A stretch of DNA of 33,799 nucleotides from Actinomycetes bacterium. GTDB taxonomy: Bacteria > Actinomycetota > Acidimicrobiia > Acidimicrobiales > RAAP-2. Positions 16,162-22,932 of the stretch are shown one piece after another. The position numbers and the translations under genes are program-made. Under the pieces are notes generated by a model. The model saw only the letters and a list, made by a program, of their open reading frames with translations, was not told the origin of the DNA and made no database searches. Position 1 is the stretch's first letter. The number at the start of each line of letters is the position of its first letter. The stretch spans positions 1-33,799 of the forward strand of contig JAJZAC010000019.1 in assembly GCA_021799615.1 (NCBI GenBank), in the 5' to 3' direction.

Positions 16162-17001
16162 TCAGCTCGCGGCATCAGCTCGCGGCATCGGCGGCGCTTC
16201 GGGCACGAGCAGCCGGGCCGTGGTGATGAACCCCGTGTGCCCGACCATGCGGTGGTCGGGGCGCACCGAGCGGTCCTCGATGTGCCACGTGCGATGGAGG
16301 ACCTCGACGGTCCGGGCCATGCCGTAGGGACCGGCATCGAGCGCCGCCCGCAGCTGGGCCGTCTGGTTGATCGTCGGCAGGTAGGCGCACACGATCCCGC
16401 CCGGTCGCATCGCCGTCGCTGCGTGCGGCAGCACCCGCCACGGCTCGGGCAGGTCGAGCACCACGCGGTCCAACCCCCGCTCGTCGATCCCGTCGTAGAC
16501 GTCGCGCAGCTCGACCCGCCACGACGCGTCGTCGCCAAGCTCAGCGACGACGTTCGACCGTGCCCGTTGGGCGAAGTCGGGCCGGAGCTCGTAGCCGACC
16601 ACGTCGGCGCCCGCCCGCACCAGTGCCATCGACAGCGCGCCCGACCCCACCCCGGCCTCGAGGACGCGCACGCCCGGGCCGACGTCCGCCTCGATGAGGA
16701 TGGCCCCCAGGTCCTTCGGGTAGATGACCTGGGCGCCGCGGGGCATCTTCAGGACCACGTCGGCCAGGGTGGGCCGAAGCACGATGAACCGCCGGCCGGT
16801 GCTCCCCAGGATGGTGGCGCCCTCGGGGGCGCCGATCACGTCGTCGTGGGCCACGATCCCGACGTGGGTGTGGAAGTCCGTCCCTGGTCGGAGGGTGACG
16901 AGGTACCGCCGGGCCTTGGCATCGATGAGCAGGACGCGCTCGCCCGCCTGCAGGGTGGCCCGGTCGCCGGACGGCGCCGCGCCGGGCTCCGGGACGGTCA
17001 T
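16162..17001 (-). CDS. trmI: tRNA (adenine-58-N1)-methyltransferase TrmI
   Basis: 279 residues. The SAM-binding loop VLEAGVGSGAL (113-123), the preceding QVIYPKDLGAI segment and the LDLPEPW catalytic-pocket motif identify the TrmI family, which makes m1A58 in the T-loop of tRNAs as a tetramer. Mycobacterial trmI (Rv2118c) also lies beside the mpa-dop-pup-prcBA locus, so the placement is conserved. The ATG at 17001 overlaps the stop of the 66-residue gene (ATGA). The last codons are altered by a 13-base tandem duplication: the present end is PRADAAS, while one copy would give PRAEAG and a stop at 16152. Confidence 0.93.
   Translation of the reverse strand: MTVPEPGAAPSGDRATLQAGERVLLIDAKARRYLVTLRPGTDFHTHVGIVAHDDVIGAPEGATILGSTGRRFIVLRPTLADVVLKMPRGAQVIYPKDLGAILIEADVGPGVRVLEAGVGSGALSMALVRAGADVVGYELRPDFAQRARSNVVAELGDDASWRVELRDVYDGIDERGLDRVVLDLPEPWRVLPHAATAMRPGGIVCAYLPTINQTAQLRAALDAGPYGMARTVEVLHRTWHIEDRSVRPDHRMVGHTGFITTARLLVPEAPPMPRADAAS
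16163..16188. repeat. Perfect 13-bp tandem duplication at the 3' end of trmI
   Basis: cagctcgcggcat occurs at 16163-16175 and again at 16176-16188. Because 13 is not a multiple of three it shifts the last codons of trmI; the TGA used now lies partly inside the extra copy. Confidence 0.92.
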
Positions 17002-17198
17002 CCCCTGCCGGTACGCGGAGCCGCGGTGATGAGCAGGCGCTCGCCCGGGCGCAGCTCGGCCCGGTACCGTGCCGGCGCCTCGGAGCGGGCCCGGCGGAGC
17101 ATCCAGGCGGCGACGCCGACGACGAACCAGGCGGGATGGGCACCGCGCAGGCCCCGGCCCATGGCCCGGCGGACCAGTGACGCCAGGAACGAGTCCAC
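16998..17198 (-). CDS. Small membrane protein, 66 residues
   Basis: Not recognised. One short hydrophobic stretch (AWFVVGVAAWML, about 23-34) is flanked by Arg-rich sequence (LVRRAMGRG before, RRARSEAPARYR after), then a segment PGERLLITAAP. It is supported mainly by gene packing: the GTG at 17198 begins three bases after the stop of the 70-residue gene, and its TGA overlaps the ATG of trmI as ATGA. There is no ribosome site of its own, so it would depend on coupled translation. Confidence 0.55.
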   Translation of the reverse strand: MDSFLASLVRRAMGRGLRGAHPAWFVVGVAAWMLRRARSEAPARYRAELRPGERLLITAAPRTGRG

Positions 17199-17201
17199 CT
17201 G

Positions 17202-17414
17202 TCAGACCCGGACGATCTCGATGACGGCGCTCCGCTTGCGGCCGCGGCGACGGCCGGCCAGGTAGGCCACGGCCACCACGGCCACGGCCACGGCCAGGCC
17301 GACGGTGACCAGTTGCGACCGGGCCGCCGTCACCTCCTCGTCGACCTGTCCGGCCAGCTCCCGAAAGCGGGCCTCGATGTCCTCGCGGGTGATCCGCTCC
17401 TTCGGTGCCGTCAT
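17202..17414 (-). CDS. Small single-helix membrane protein, 70 residues
   Basis: Not recognised by family. The N-terminal ~33 residues (KERITREDIEARFRELAGQVDEEV) form an acidic amphipathic helix, followed by one membrane helix (LVTVGLAVAVAVVAVAYLAG) and a basic RRRGRKRS tail, predicting the N-terminus outside or loosely at the membrane and the basic end inside. The ATG at 17414 has GGAGG five bases upstream and overlaps the stop of the holin-like gene as ATGA. It lies second in a four-gene run ending with trmI. Confidence 0.75.
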   Translation of the reverse strand: MTAPKERITREDIEARFRELAGQVDEEVTAARSQLVTVGLAVAVAVVAVAYLAGRRRGRKRSAVIEIVRV

Positions 17415-17827
17415 CGTCCCTCCTCGTCGACGGGCGTACGCGCCGGTCCGGCGGCGGGCGCCCGGTCCGTGCCTGCCGCGGCACCCCGGCGGATCTCACG
17501 GCGGGCCGGGCCGCGCCCGATGGCCACCGCGGCGAGCACCCCGACGCCGGCCAGCACCGCCGCGCAGATCAGGTACGGGAGCCACGACAGGTTCCCGGTG
17601 AACGTCGAACCGGTCTCCGTCTGGAGGAGGCGGAGCAGGCCCACGCTCAGCACCACCAGGCCGGCAGCCAGGGCGACGGACCCGGCGATCCCGGCGGCCA
17701 CGAACCGGCCCAGTCCCCGCAGGGGGTCGAGCGTCTCCTGCTTGACGTAGTCGATCACGAGATGGACCGTCTCGTTCCCCGAGGCCGAGAAACGTCCCCG
17801 CCGATCGTTCCCTCCCTTTCCGGCCAC
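17411..17827 (-). CDS. Phage-holin-superfamily-like membrane protein
   Basis: 138 residues from the GTG at 17827. After a polar N-terminus containing VHLVIDYVKQETLDPLRGLG there are two membrane helices (VAAGIAGSVALAAGLVVLSV and LPYLICAAVLAGVGVLAAVA) separated by a short loop, then a Pro/Ala/Arg tail. This layout resembles the small 'phage holin family' (holin_3_6) proteins of Actinobacteria, which are chromosomal and not known to lyse cells. I chose the GTG at 17827 because GAGGAGG stands just before it; a TTG start at 17905 would lie inside the candidate -10 box. It is the first gene of the run leading to trmI. Confidence 0.75.
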   Translation of the reverse strand: MAGKGGNDRRGRFSASGNETVHLVIDYVKQETLDPLRGLGRFVAAGIAGSVALAAGLVVLSVGLLRLLQTETGSTFTGNLSWLPYLICAAVLAGVGVLAAVAIGRGPARREIRRGAAAGTDRAPAAGPARTPVDEEGR

Positions 17828-17904
17828 GGCCCTCCTCGGATCCTGCCGGCGCCGACGGCGCCGGAACGTCGGTCGCCTCGACCGCCGCCTGCGTGCGAAG
17901 GCCA

Positions 17905-17910
17905 ACTATA
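17905..17910 (-). promoter_or_regulatory. Candidate -10 box for the holin-like/trmI operon
   Basis: TATAGT on the minus strand, the closest match to TATAAT in this part of the window and in a locally AT-rich patch. It is ~78 bases before the GTG at 17827. No good -35 at 16-18 bases. Confidence 0.45.
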
Positions 17911-17970
17911 CGCAGCCAGCGGCGGGTGCCGGGCCGCCGGGTGCCCCCATCCCCGCCGGGGACGCCGGCA

Positions 17971-18381
17971 TCAGCCCCGTTCCGTGTACAGGTAGGTGGA
18001 GCTTGCCCGGGCCACCGACTGGCCGGTCGGGTCCACGACGTCGGCCTCGGCGAAGGCCACCCGCCGGCCGGCCCGCACCACCGTCGCCGTCGCCGTCAGG
18101 ACCGTCCCGACCGGGACCGGGGCGAGGTAGCTGGTCTTCATCTCGGCATTCGACGCCACCACGCGACGACCGGCGGCCAGGGCGGCCGTCACCGCCGCCG
18201 AGCCCATGGCCGAATCGGCCAGGGCGGAGATGAACCCGCCCTGGACGATGCCGGCCGGGTTGGCGAACCGTTCGTCGGCCACCATCCGCCACACCGTCCG
18301 GCCGGGTCGGGACTTGTCGACGCAGACGGCGCCGAGCGTCAGCTCGCACGCCGGGGGGACCTGGATGGTTCGGCCGGTCAT
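17971..18381 (-). CDS. PaaI-family hotdog thioesterase
   Basis: 136 residues with a hotdog fold. The segment NPAGIVQGGFISALADSAMGSAA is the family's active-site helix region: Gln-Gly-Gly replaces the more common His-Gly-Gly, and Asp in LADSAMG is the likely catalytic acid. It should hydrolyse acyl-CoA thioesters, probably aryl or medium-chain, but the substrate is unknown. The ATG at 18381 is preceded by TAGCAT six bases upstream and has no ribosome site, so the mRNA is probably leaderless. It is divergent from the FIST-domain gene. Confidence 0.88.
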   Translation of the reverse strand: MTGRTIQVPPACELTLGAVCVDKSRPGRTVWRMVADERFANPAGIVQGGFISALADSAMGSAAVTAALAAGRRVVASNAEMKTSYLAPVPVGTVLTATATVVRAGRRVAFAEADVVDPTGQSVARASSTYLYTERG

Positions 18382-18387
18382 GGCGGG

Positions 18388-18393
18388 ATGCTA
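18388..18393 (-). promoter_or_regulatory. Candidate leaderless -10 box for the thioesterase gene
   Basis: TAGCAT on the minus strand, six bases before the ATG at 18381. Confidence 0.5.
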
Positions 18394-18445
18394 ACGCCGG
18401 GGCCTCCCGCCGCCACGCGGCGTGCAGGCCCCGGCCCGCGACCGG

Positions 18446-18451
18446 CACACT
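18446..18451 (+). promoter_or_regulatory. Candidate leaderless -10 box for the FIST gene
   Basis: CACACT on the plus strand, six bases before the ATG at 18458. It keeps the A at position 2 and T at position 6 of TANNNT but lacks the first T, so it is weaker than the neighbouring examples. Confidence 0.35.
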
Positions 18452-18457
18452 GGCGAC

Positions 18458-19579
18458 ATGCCCGCACCGTTCGGCGCCGCCTCGTCGCGCCACCCGGTCA
18501 CGGCCGCCGCCACCGGCGAGGTGGCGGGCGCCCTGCTCGAGGCGGTCGGGCCGTCGCCCGACCTGGTCGTGGTGACGGTCAGCCCCGAGCACGGGCACCA
18601 CCTCGCCGAGGTGGCCCGCACCGTCGGCGCCGCCCTCCGCACCGCTGCCGTGGTGGCCGTCCGCTCCCCCGCCGTCGTCGCCGACGGGCGGATCGTCGGC
18701 GGGCCGGCCGTCGCCGGCTGGGCCGGTTCGGTGGGCCCCACCACCATCGCCCACCTCGGCCCCGGCGCGGGCCCTGCCACCGACGGGTGGCCGGTCGACC
18801 TGCACCACCGGTGTGCGGGGGTCATCCTCGTCGCCGACGCCCGCGCCGCCGACGGACCGGCACTGGCCAGCGCCTGCCGCCGGCATGCGCCCGCCACCCC
18901 CGTCGCCGGCGGGCTGGTGGCTCCCCCCGACGACGGCATGCCGGTGCTGGCCACCCCCGGCGGCGTCGCACCCGGCGGTGCGGTCGCCCTCCTCCTCGAG
19001 CGGCCCGGCGCCCTCGACGTGGCCGCATCCCACGGCGCCCGGCCCTTCGGACCGCCCGCCACCGTGACGGCCGCCGAGGGCCGGCGCGTCCGGCGCATCG
19101 CCTCGGGGACCGCGCTCGAGTACCTGGCCCGGGCGGCACGTGCCGCCGGTGACGGCGCGCTGGGCACGGCCGGCCTCCACCTCGGCGTCGCCCTGCGGGA
19201 CGGACCCGGCGATCCCGTGCCCGGTGACGTCGTCGTGCACGCCGTGACGGCCGTCGATCGGGCCAGCGGCGCCGTCGACCTCGACGGTCCGGTGCCCCTC
19301 GGCGCCACCGTCCGCTGCTACGGGCGCGATGCCACGAGCGCCCGCGACGCGCTCCTCGGCGCGCTCCTCGACCGCTCCCCCGGTGGGGCGCTGGTCTTCG
19401 CCGACGCCTCCCGCCGCTCTCTCGCACCCGGGGGCCACGACGACGCCGCCGTCGTGGCGGGGGCCGTCCCGGGAGCGCCGGTGGCCGGCATGGTCACGGT
19501 CGGGACGTTCTCGCCGGCGGCGGGGTCCACCCACGTCCAGCACCACGCCGTCACCGTCGCCTGCCTCCATGCCCGCTGA
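18458..19579 (+). CDS. FIST-domain protein (N- and C-terminal FIST domains)
   Basis: 373 residues. The N-terminal part (DLVVVTVSPEHGHHLAEVAR, then the TAAVVAVRSPAVV and VAGGLVAPPDDGMPVLA strands) and the C-terminal part (SPGGALVFADASR, PVAGMVTVGTFSPAAG) match FIST_N plus FIST_C, a sensory module thought to bind small ligands such as amino acids. There is no attached output domain, so it is a stand-alone FIST protein. The usual central sequence that supplies a Cys is not obvious. The start is ATG at 18458; an in-frame codon upstream at 18422 gives only low-quality extra sequence. No ribosome site is present, in keeping with a leaderless start. Confidence 0.72.
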   Translation: MPAPFGAASSRHPVTAAATGEVAGALLEAVGPSPDLVVVTVSPEHGHHLAEVARTVGAALRTAAVVAVRSPAVVADGRIVGGPAVAGWAGSVGPTTIAHLGPGAGPATDGWPVDLHHRCAGVILVADARAADGPALASACRRHAPATPVAGGLVAPPDDGMPVLATPGGVAPGGAVALLLERPGALDVAASHGARPFGPPATVTAAEGRRVRRIASGTALEYLARAARAAGDGALGTAGLHLGVALRDGPGDPVPGDVVVHAVTAVDRASGAVDLDGPVPLGATVRCYGRDATSARDALLGALLDRSPGGALVFADASRRSLAPGGHDDAAVVAGAVPGAPVAGMVTVGTFSPAAGSTHVQHHAVTVACLHAR

Positions 19580-19590
19580 CACGGCCGGCC

Positions 19591-19631
19591 CGACCTGGCC
19601 ACACCGGCCGGCTCGACCCGGCCACACCGGC
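19591..19631. repeat. Imperfect 18-bp direct repeat, 23-bp period
   Basis: cgacctggccacaccggc (19591-19608) and cgacccggccacaccggc (19614-19631) differ at one base. They lie after the FIST stop and before the tkt promoter. They may be a binding site spaced by about two helical turns or a chance duplication. Confidence 0.6.
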
Positions 19632-19651
19632 ACGGGCGCGTCCCGGCAGGG

Positions 19652-19669
19652 GGCGGGCGGACGCCCGCC
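19652..19669 (+). terminator. Hairpin between the FIST gene and tkt
   Basis: Perfect seven-pair GC stem GGCGGGC-ggac-GCCCGCC, about 70 bases after the FIST stop and just upstream of the TAGGGT box. There is no T-tract. Confidence 0.35.
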
Positions 19670-19685
19670 GGGTTCCCCGGCCCGG

Positions 19686-19691
19686 TAGGGT
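19686..19691 (+). promoter_or_regulatory. Candidate leaderless -10 box for the pentose phosphate operon
   Basis: TAGGGT followed by seven bases and the ATG at 19699. The predicted start site falls on that ATG, which opens an 11-codon ORF rather than tkt itself. No -35 match. Confidence 0.5.
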
Positions 19692-19698
19692 GGCCGCG

Positions 19699-19734
19699 AT
19701 GGCACACCACGCCGGGAACCTCCCCTGCCGATGA
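19699..19734 (+). CDS. Possible 11-residue leader peptide before tkt
   Basis: ATG at 19699 opens MAHHAGNLPCR, whose TGA (19732-19734) overlaps the tkt ATG as ATGA. The TAGGGT box seven bases upstream would make this ORF leaderless, and the transketolase ATG has no Shine-Dalgarno of its own, so tkt would be translated by re-initiation. The peptide has two adjacent His and one Cys; it is too short for any family assignment. The alternative is that the first ATG is only the 5' end of a short untranslated leader. Confidence 0.4.
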   Translation: MAHHAGNLPCR

Positions 19735-21722
19735 CGACCGCCCCCGATCCGGACCTCGACCGCCTGGCCGTGGCGACGATCCGGGGCCTGGCCATGGACG
19801 CCCCCCGCGCCGCGTCTTCGGGTCATCCCGGAACGGCCATGGCCCTCGCCCCCCTGGCCCACGTCCTCTTCACCCGGATCCTCCGCCACGATCCCGGCGA
19901 TCCCACCTGGCCCGACCGCGACCGGTTCGTACTGTCGAACGGCCACGCCTCGATCCTCCTCTACTCGATGCTCCACCTGTCGGGGACGGGCGTCTCCCTC
20001 GACGACCTGCGGGCCTTCCGCCAGTGGGGCAGCATCACCCCGGGCCACCCGGAACGGGGCCACACCCCGGGGATCGAAGTCACGACCGGGCCCCTCGGCC
20101 AGGGCTTCGCCAACGCCGTGGGGATGGCGATCGCCGAGCGCTTCACCCGTGCCCGCTTCGGCCCCGACCTGTGCTCCCACCACACGTTCGTCGTCGCCGG
20201 CGACGGCTGCTTCGAAGAGGGCATCTCTCACGAGGCGGCGTCCCTCGCCGGTCACCTCGGCCTGGACCGCCTCGTCTGCGTCTACGACGACAACCACATC
20301 AGCATCGACGGCCCCACGGAGCTGGCCTACTCCGACGACGTCCCGGCACGGTTCGCCGCCTACGGCTGGTCCGTCGTCCAGCTCGGCGAAGCCGCCGACG
20401 ACCTCGACGCCATCGAAGCCGGCCTGCGTCGGGCCCTCTCCGGCCAGGGCCGACCCACCCTGGTCGTGCTGCGGAGCCACATCGGCTTCCCCTCGCCCCA
20501 CATGACCGACACGGCCAAGGCACACGGCGACCCGTTCTCCCCCGACGAGATCCGGCTGACCAAGGAGATCCTCGGCATCCCGCCCGACACGTCCTTCTGG
20601 GTCCCCGACGAGGTCGTCGCCTACTACGCCCGCATGGCCGAGGGCAGCCGCCAGGCACACGCGGCGTGGGCCGGCCGTCTGGCCGCCTGGGAGGAGGGCG
20701 GCGGCGACCGGGCCGCCTGGGACGCGGCCCAGGCCGGCCGGGGCCTCCCCGGGTGGGAGGCGAAGCTCCCCAGTTTCGACGCCGGCAGCGAGGCCATCGC
20801 CACCCGGCAGGCCATCAAGCTCTGCCTCGACGCCACCGCCCCCCTCATCCCCGGGCTCGTCCCCGGCAGCGCCGACCTGACCGGCAACACCGGCATGGCC
20901 CTCGACGGGGCGACCGCCCAGTCCGCCGGCGAGCCCGGCGGCAACCTGGTCCACTACGGGATCCGGGAGCACGGCATGGGCGCCGTCATGACCGGGATGG
21001 CCGCCCACGGCGGTGTCCTGCCGGTGGGCGGCACCTTCTTCGTGTTCAGCGACTACATGCGGGGGGCGGTCCGGGTGGCGGCGCTGTCCGGCGTCCATGT
21101 CGTCTACTCCTGGACCCACGACTCCGTCGGCCTGGGGGAGGACGGCCCCACCCACCAGCCCGTGGAGCACCTGGCCGCCCTGCGAGCCATGCCCGGGCTG
21201 CGCCTGCTGCGCCCGGCCGACGCCAACGAGACGGCCCAGGCGTGGCGCATCGCCGTCGATGCGGACGGCCCCGTGGCATTGGTGCTGTCCCGCCAAAAGC
21301 TCCCCGTGCTGGCGGGAACAGCCGAACTGGCTGCCGAGGGCGTCCCCCGGGGTGCCTACGTCCTGGCCGGCGCCGGCGAGACGCCCGACGTGGTCCTGGT
21401 CGGCACCGGCAGCGAGGTGGCCCTGTGCCTGGCCGCCCGCGACCTGCTGGCCACCGGCGGGATCGCCGCCCGGGTGGTGTCGTTCCCCAGTTGGGACCTG
21501 TTCGCCGGGCAGGCCGGCGCCTACCGCGATGCCGTCCTACCGCCGGGCGTGCCCCGCCTGGCCGTCGAGGCCGGCACCTCCTTCGGCTGGGAGCGGTACG
21601 CCGACGACTCGATCAGCATCCACCGCTTCGGGGCGTCGGCGCCCGGTGCCGAGGTCATGGCCCATCTGGGCTTCACCGCCGACCACGTCGCCTCCCGGGC
21701 GCGGGCCCTCGTGCGCGGGTGA
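19731..21722 (+). CDS. tkt: Transketolase
   Basis: 663 residues, full length. Thiamine diphosphate binding is shown by GDGCFEEG (158-165) and Asn188 in YDDNHISIDG; His32 and His72 in SSGHPG and NGHAS line the active site; the catalytic Glu413 lies in YGIREHGMG. It moves two-carbon ketol units between sugar phosphates in the non-oxidative pentose phosphate pathway. The ATG at 19731 overlaps the stop of the possible leader peptide. It is the first of five plus-strand genes tkt-tal-gnd-zwf-pgl; tal follows after 75 bases. Confidence 0.97.
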   Translation: MTTAPDPDLDRLAVATIRGLAMDAPRAASSGHPGTAMALAPLAHVLFTRILRHDPGDPTWPDRDRFVLSNGHASILLYSMLHLSGTGVSLDDLRAFRQWGSITPGHPERGHTPGIEVTTGPLGQGFANAVGMAIAERFTRARFGPDLCSHHTFVVAGDGCFEEGISHEAASLAGHLGLDRLVCVYDDNHISIDGPTELAYSDDVPARFAAYGWSVVQLGEAADDLDAIEAGLRRALSGQGRPTLVVLRSHIGFPSPHMTDTAKAHGDPFSPDEIRLTKEILGIPPDTSFWVPDEVVAYYARMAEGSRQAHAAWAGRLAAWEEGGGDRAAWDAAQAGRGLPGWEAKLPSFDAGSEAIATRQAIKLCLDATAPLIPGLVPGSADLTGNTGMALDGATAQSAGEPGGNLVHYGIREHGMGAVMTGMAAHGGVLPVGGTFFVFSDYMRGAVRVAALSGVHVVYSWTHDSVGLGEDGPTHQPVEHLAALRAMPGLRLLRPADANETAQAWRIAVDADGPVALVLSRQKLPVLAGTAELAAEGVPRGAYVLAGAGETPDVVLVGTGSEVALCLAARDLLATGGIAARVVSFPSWDLFAGQAGAYRDAVLPPGVPRLAVEAGTSFGWERYADDSISIHRFGASAPGAEVMAHLGFTADHVASRARALVRG

Positions 21723-21797
21723 GCCGGCCGGCCCCGGTCGGCGGCCACCCACACCGGCAGAGCACCCGCACCGGCTGAAAGGAGCAGGACGACACCG

Positions 21798-22901
21798 ATG
21801 ACCAACCTCCAACGTCTCCACGACGAGGCCGGCCAGAGCCCGTGGCTCGACAACCTGCGCCGCGACTGGCTCGGCGACGGCACCCTGGCGGCCCTGGTCG
21901 ACCAGGGGATCCGCGGCGTGACCTCCAACCCGACCATCTTCGCCAAGGCCATCGAAGGTCAGGACGCCTACGACGAGCAGATCGCCTCGCTCGCCGGCCA
22001 CGCCGGCACGGAGGAGATCTACTGGGACCTGGTGGTGGACGACATCGTCGCCGCCCTCGGCCTGCTGCGCCCCGTCTACGACGAGAGCGGCGGCACCGAC
22101 GGCTTCGTCTCCGTCGAGGTGGCGCCGTCGCTCGCCCACGACACCGCCGGAACCGAGGCCGCCGCCCGCCACCTCCACGGCCGCATCGACCGCCCCAACC
22201 TGCTGGTCAAGATCCCGGCCACGGCGGAGGGCGTACCCGCCATCCGCACCGTGATCGGCGAAGGCCGGTCGGTCAACGTCACCCTCATCTTCGGGCTCGC
22301 CCGCTACGCCGAGGTCATCGACGCCTACCTGGGCGGGCTGGAGGACCTGGTGGCGTCGGGCACCGAGGACCTGTCCGCCGTCGCCTCGGTGGCATCCTTC
22401 TTCGTCAGCCGGGTCGACACCGAGGTGGACCGGCGGCTCGGGGAGCTGGCACCGTCCGGGGGTGGCGGGGAACGGCTCGCGCTGCGGGGCCGGGCGGCGG
22501 TGGCACAGGCCCGCCTGGCCTACCGGCTCTTCGCCGAGCGGTTCAGCGGGCCCCGGTGGGAGGCCCTGGCCGCCCGGGGGGCGCGCGTGCAGCGACCCCT
22601 GTGGGCGTCCACGTCGACCAAGAACCCCGACTATCCCGACCTCGCCTACGTGGACACGCTCATCGGACCGGACACCGTCAACACCATGCCCGAAGGGACC
22701 ATCGCCGCGTTCCTCGACCACGGTACGGTGGCCCGCACCATCGACACCGGCGACCCCGACGACGTGATGGCCGGCCTGCAGGCGGCCGGGATCGACATGG
22801 AAGACGTCGCCGACACTCTCGAGGCCGCAGGGGTGGCGTCCTTCGCCGCCTCCTTCGACGACCTCCTGCGCGTCCTGGCGACCAAGGTGGAGCGCAGATG
22901 A
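21798..22901 (+). CDS. tal: Transaldolase
   Basis: 367 residues, the longer actinobacterial/cyanobacterial form. The N-terminus has GIRGVTSNPTIFAKAI and the Schiff-base lysine is Lys138 in NLLVKIPAT. RPLWASTSTKNP and DTVNTMPEGT are family landmarks in the second half. It transfers a dihydroxyacetone unit from sedoheptulose 7-phosphate to glyceraldehyde 3-phosphate, giving erythrose 4-phosphate, which can feed aromatic amino acid synthesis. AAGGAG stands 13 bases before the ATG at 21798. gnd starts 31 bases after the stop. Confidence 0.96.
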   Translation: MTNLQRLHDEAGQSPWLDNLRRDWLGDGTLAALVDQGIRGVTSNPTIFAKAIEGQDAYDEQIASLAGHAGTEEIYWDLVVDDIVAALGLLRPVYDESGGTDGFVSVEVAPSLAHDTAGTEAAARHLHGRIDRPNLLVKIPATAEGVPAIRTVIGEGRSVNVTLIFGLARYAEVIDAYLGGLEDLVASGTEDLSAVASVASFFVSRVDTEVDRRLGELAPSGGGGERLALRGRAAVAQARLAYRLFAERFSGPRWEALAARGARVQRPLWASTSTKNPDYPDLAYVDTLIGPDTVNTMPEGTIAAFLDHGTVARTIDTGDPDDVMAGLQAAGIDMEDVADTLEAAGVASFAASFDDLLRVLATKVERR

Positions 22902-22932
22902 CAGCCGGACACGGCGGAGCGAGGAGGACACG

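Noticed and set aside
17411..17827. Holin-like protein as evidence of a prophage
   Set aside because: No endolysin, integrase, terminase or structural gene is nearby, and base composition matches the surroundings; such proteins are common on actinobacterial chromosomes.
17828..17905. Longer holin-like protein starting at TTG 17905
   Set aside because: The added residues are an Arg-rich run, TTG is a poor start, and it lies in the TATAGT box; the GTG at 17827 has a ribosome site.
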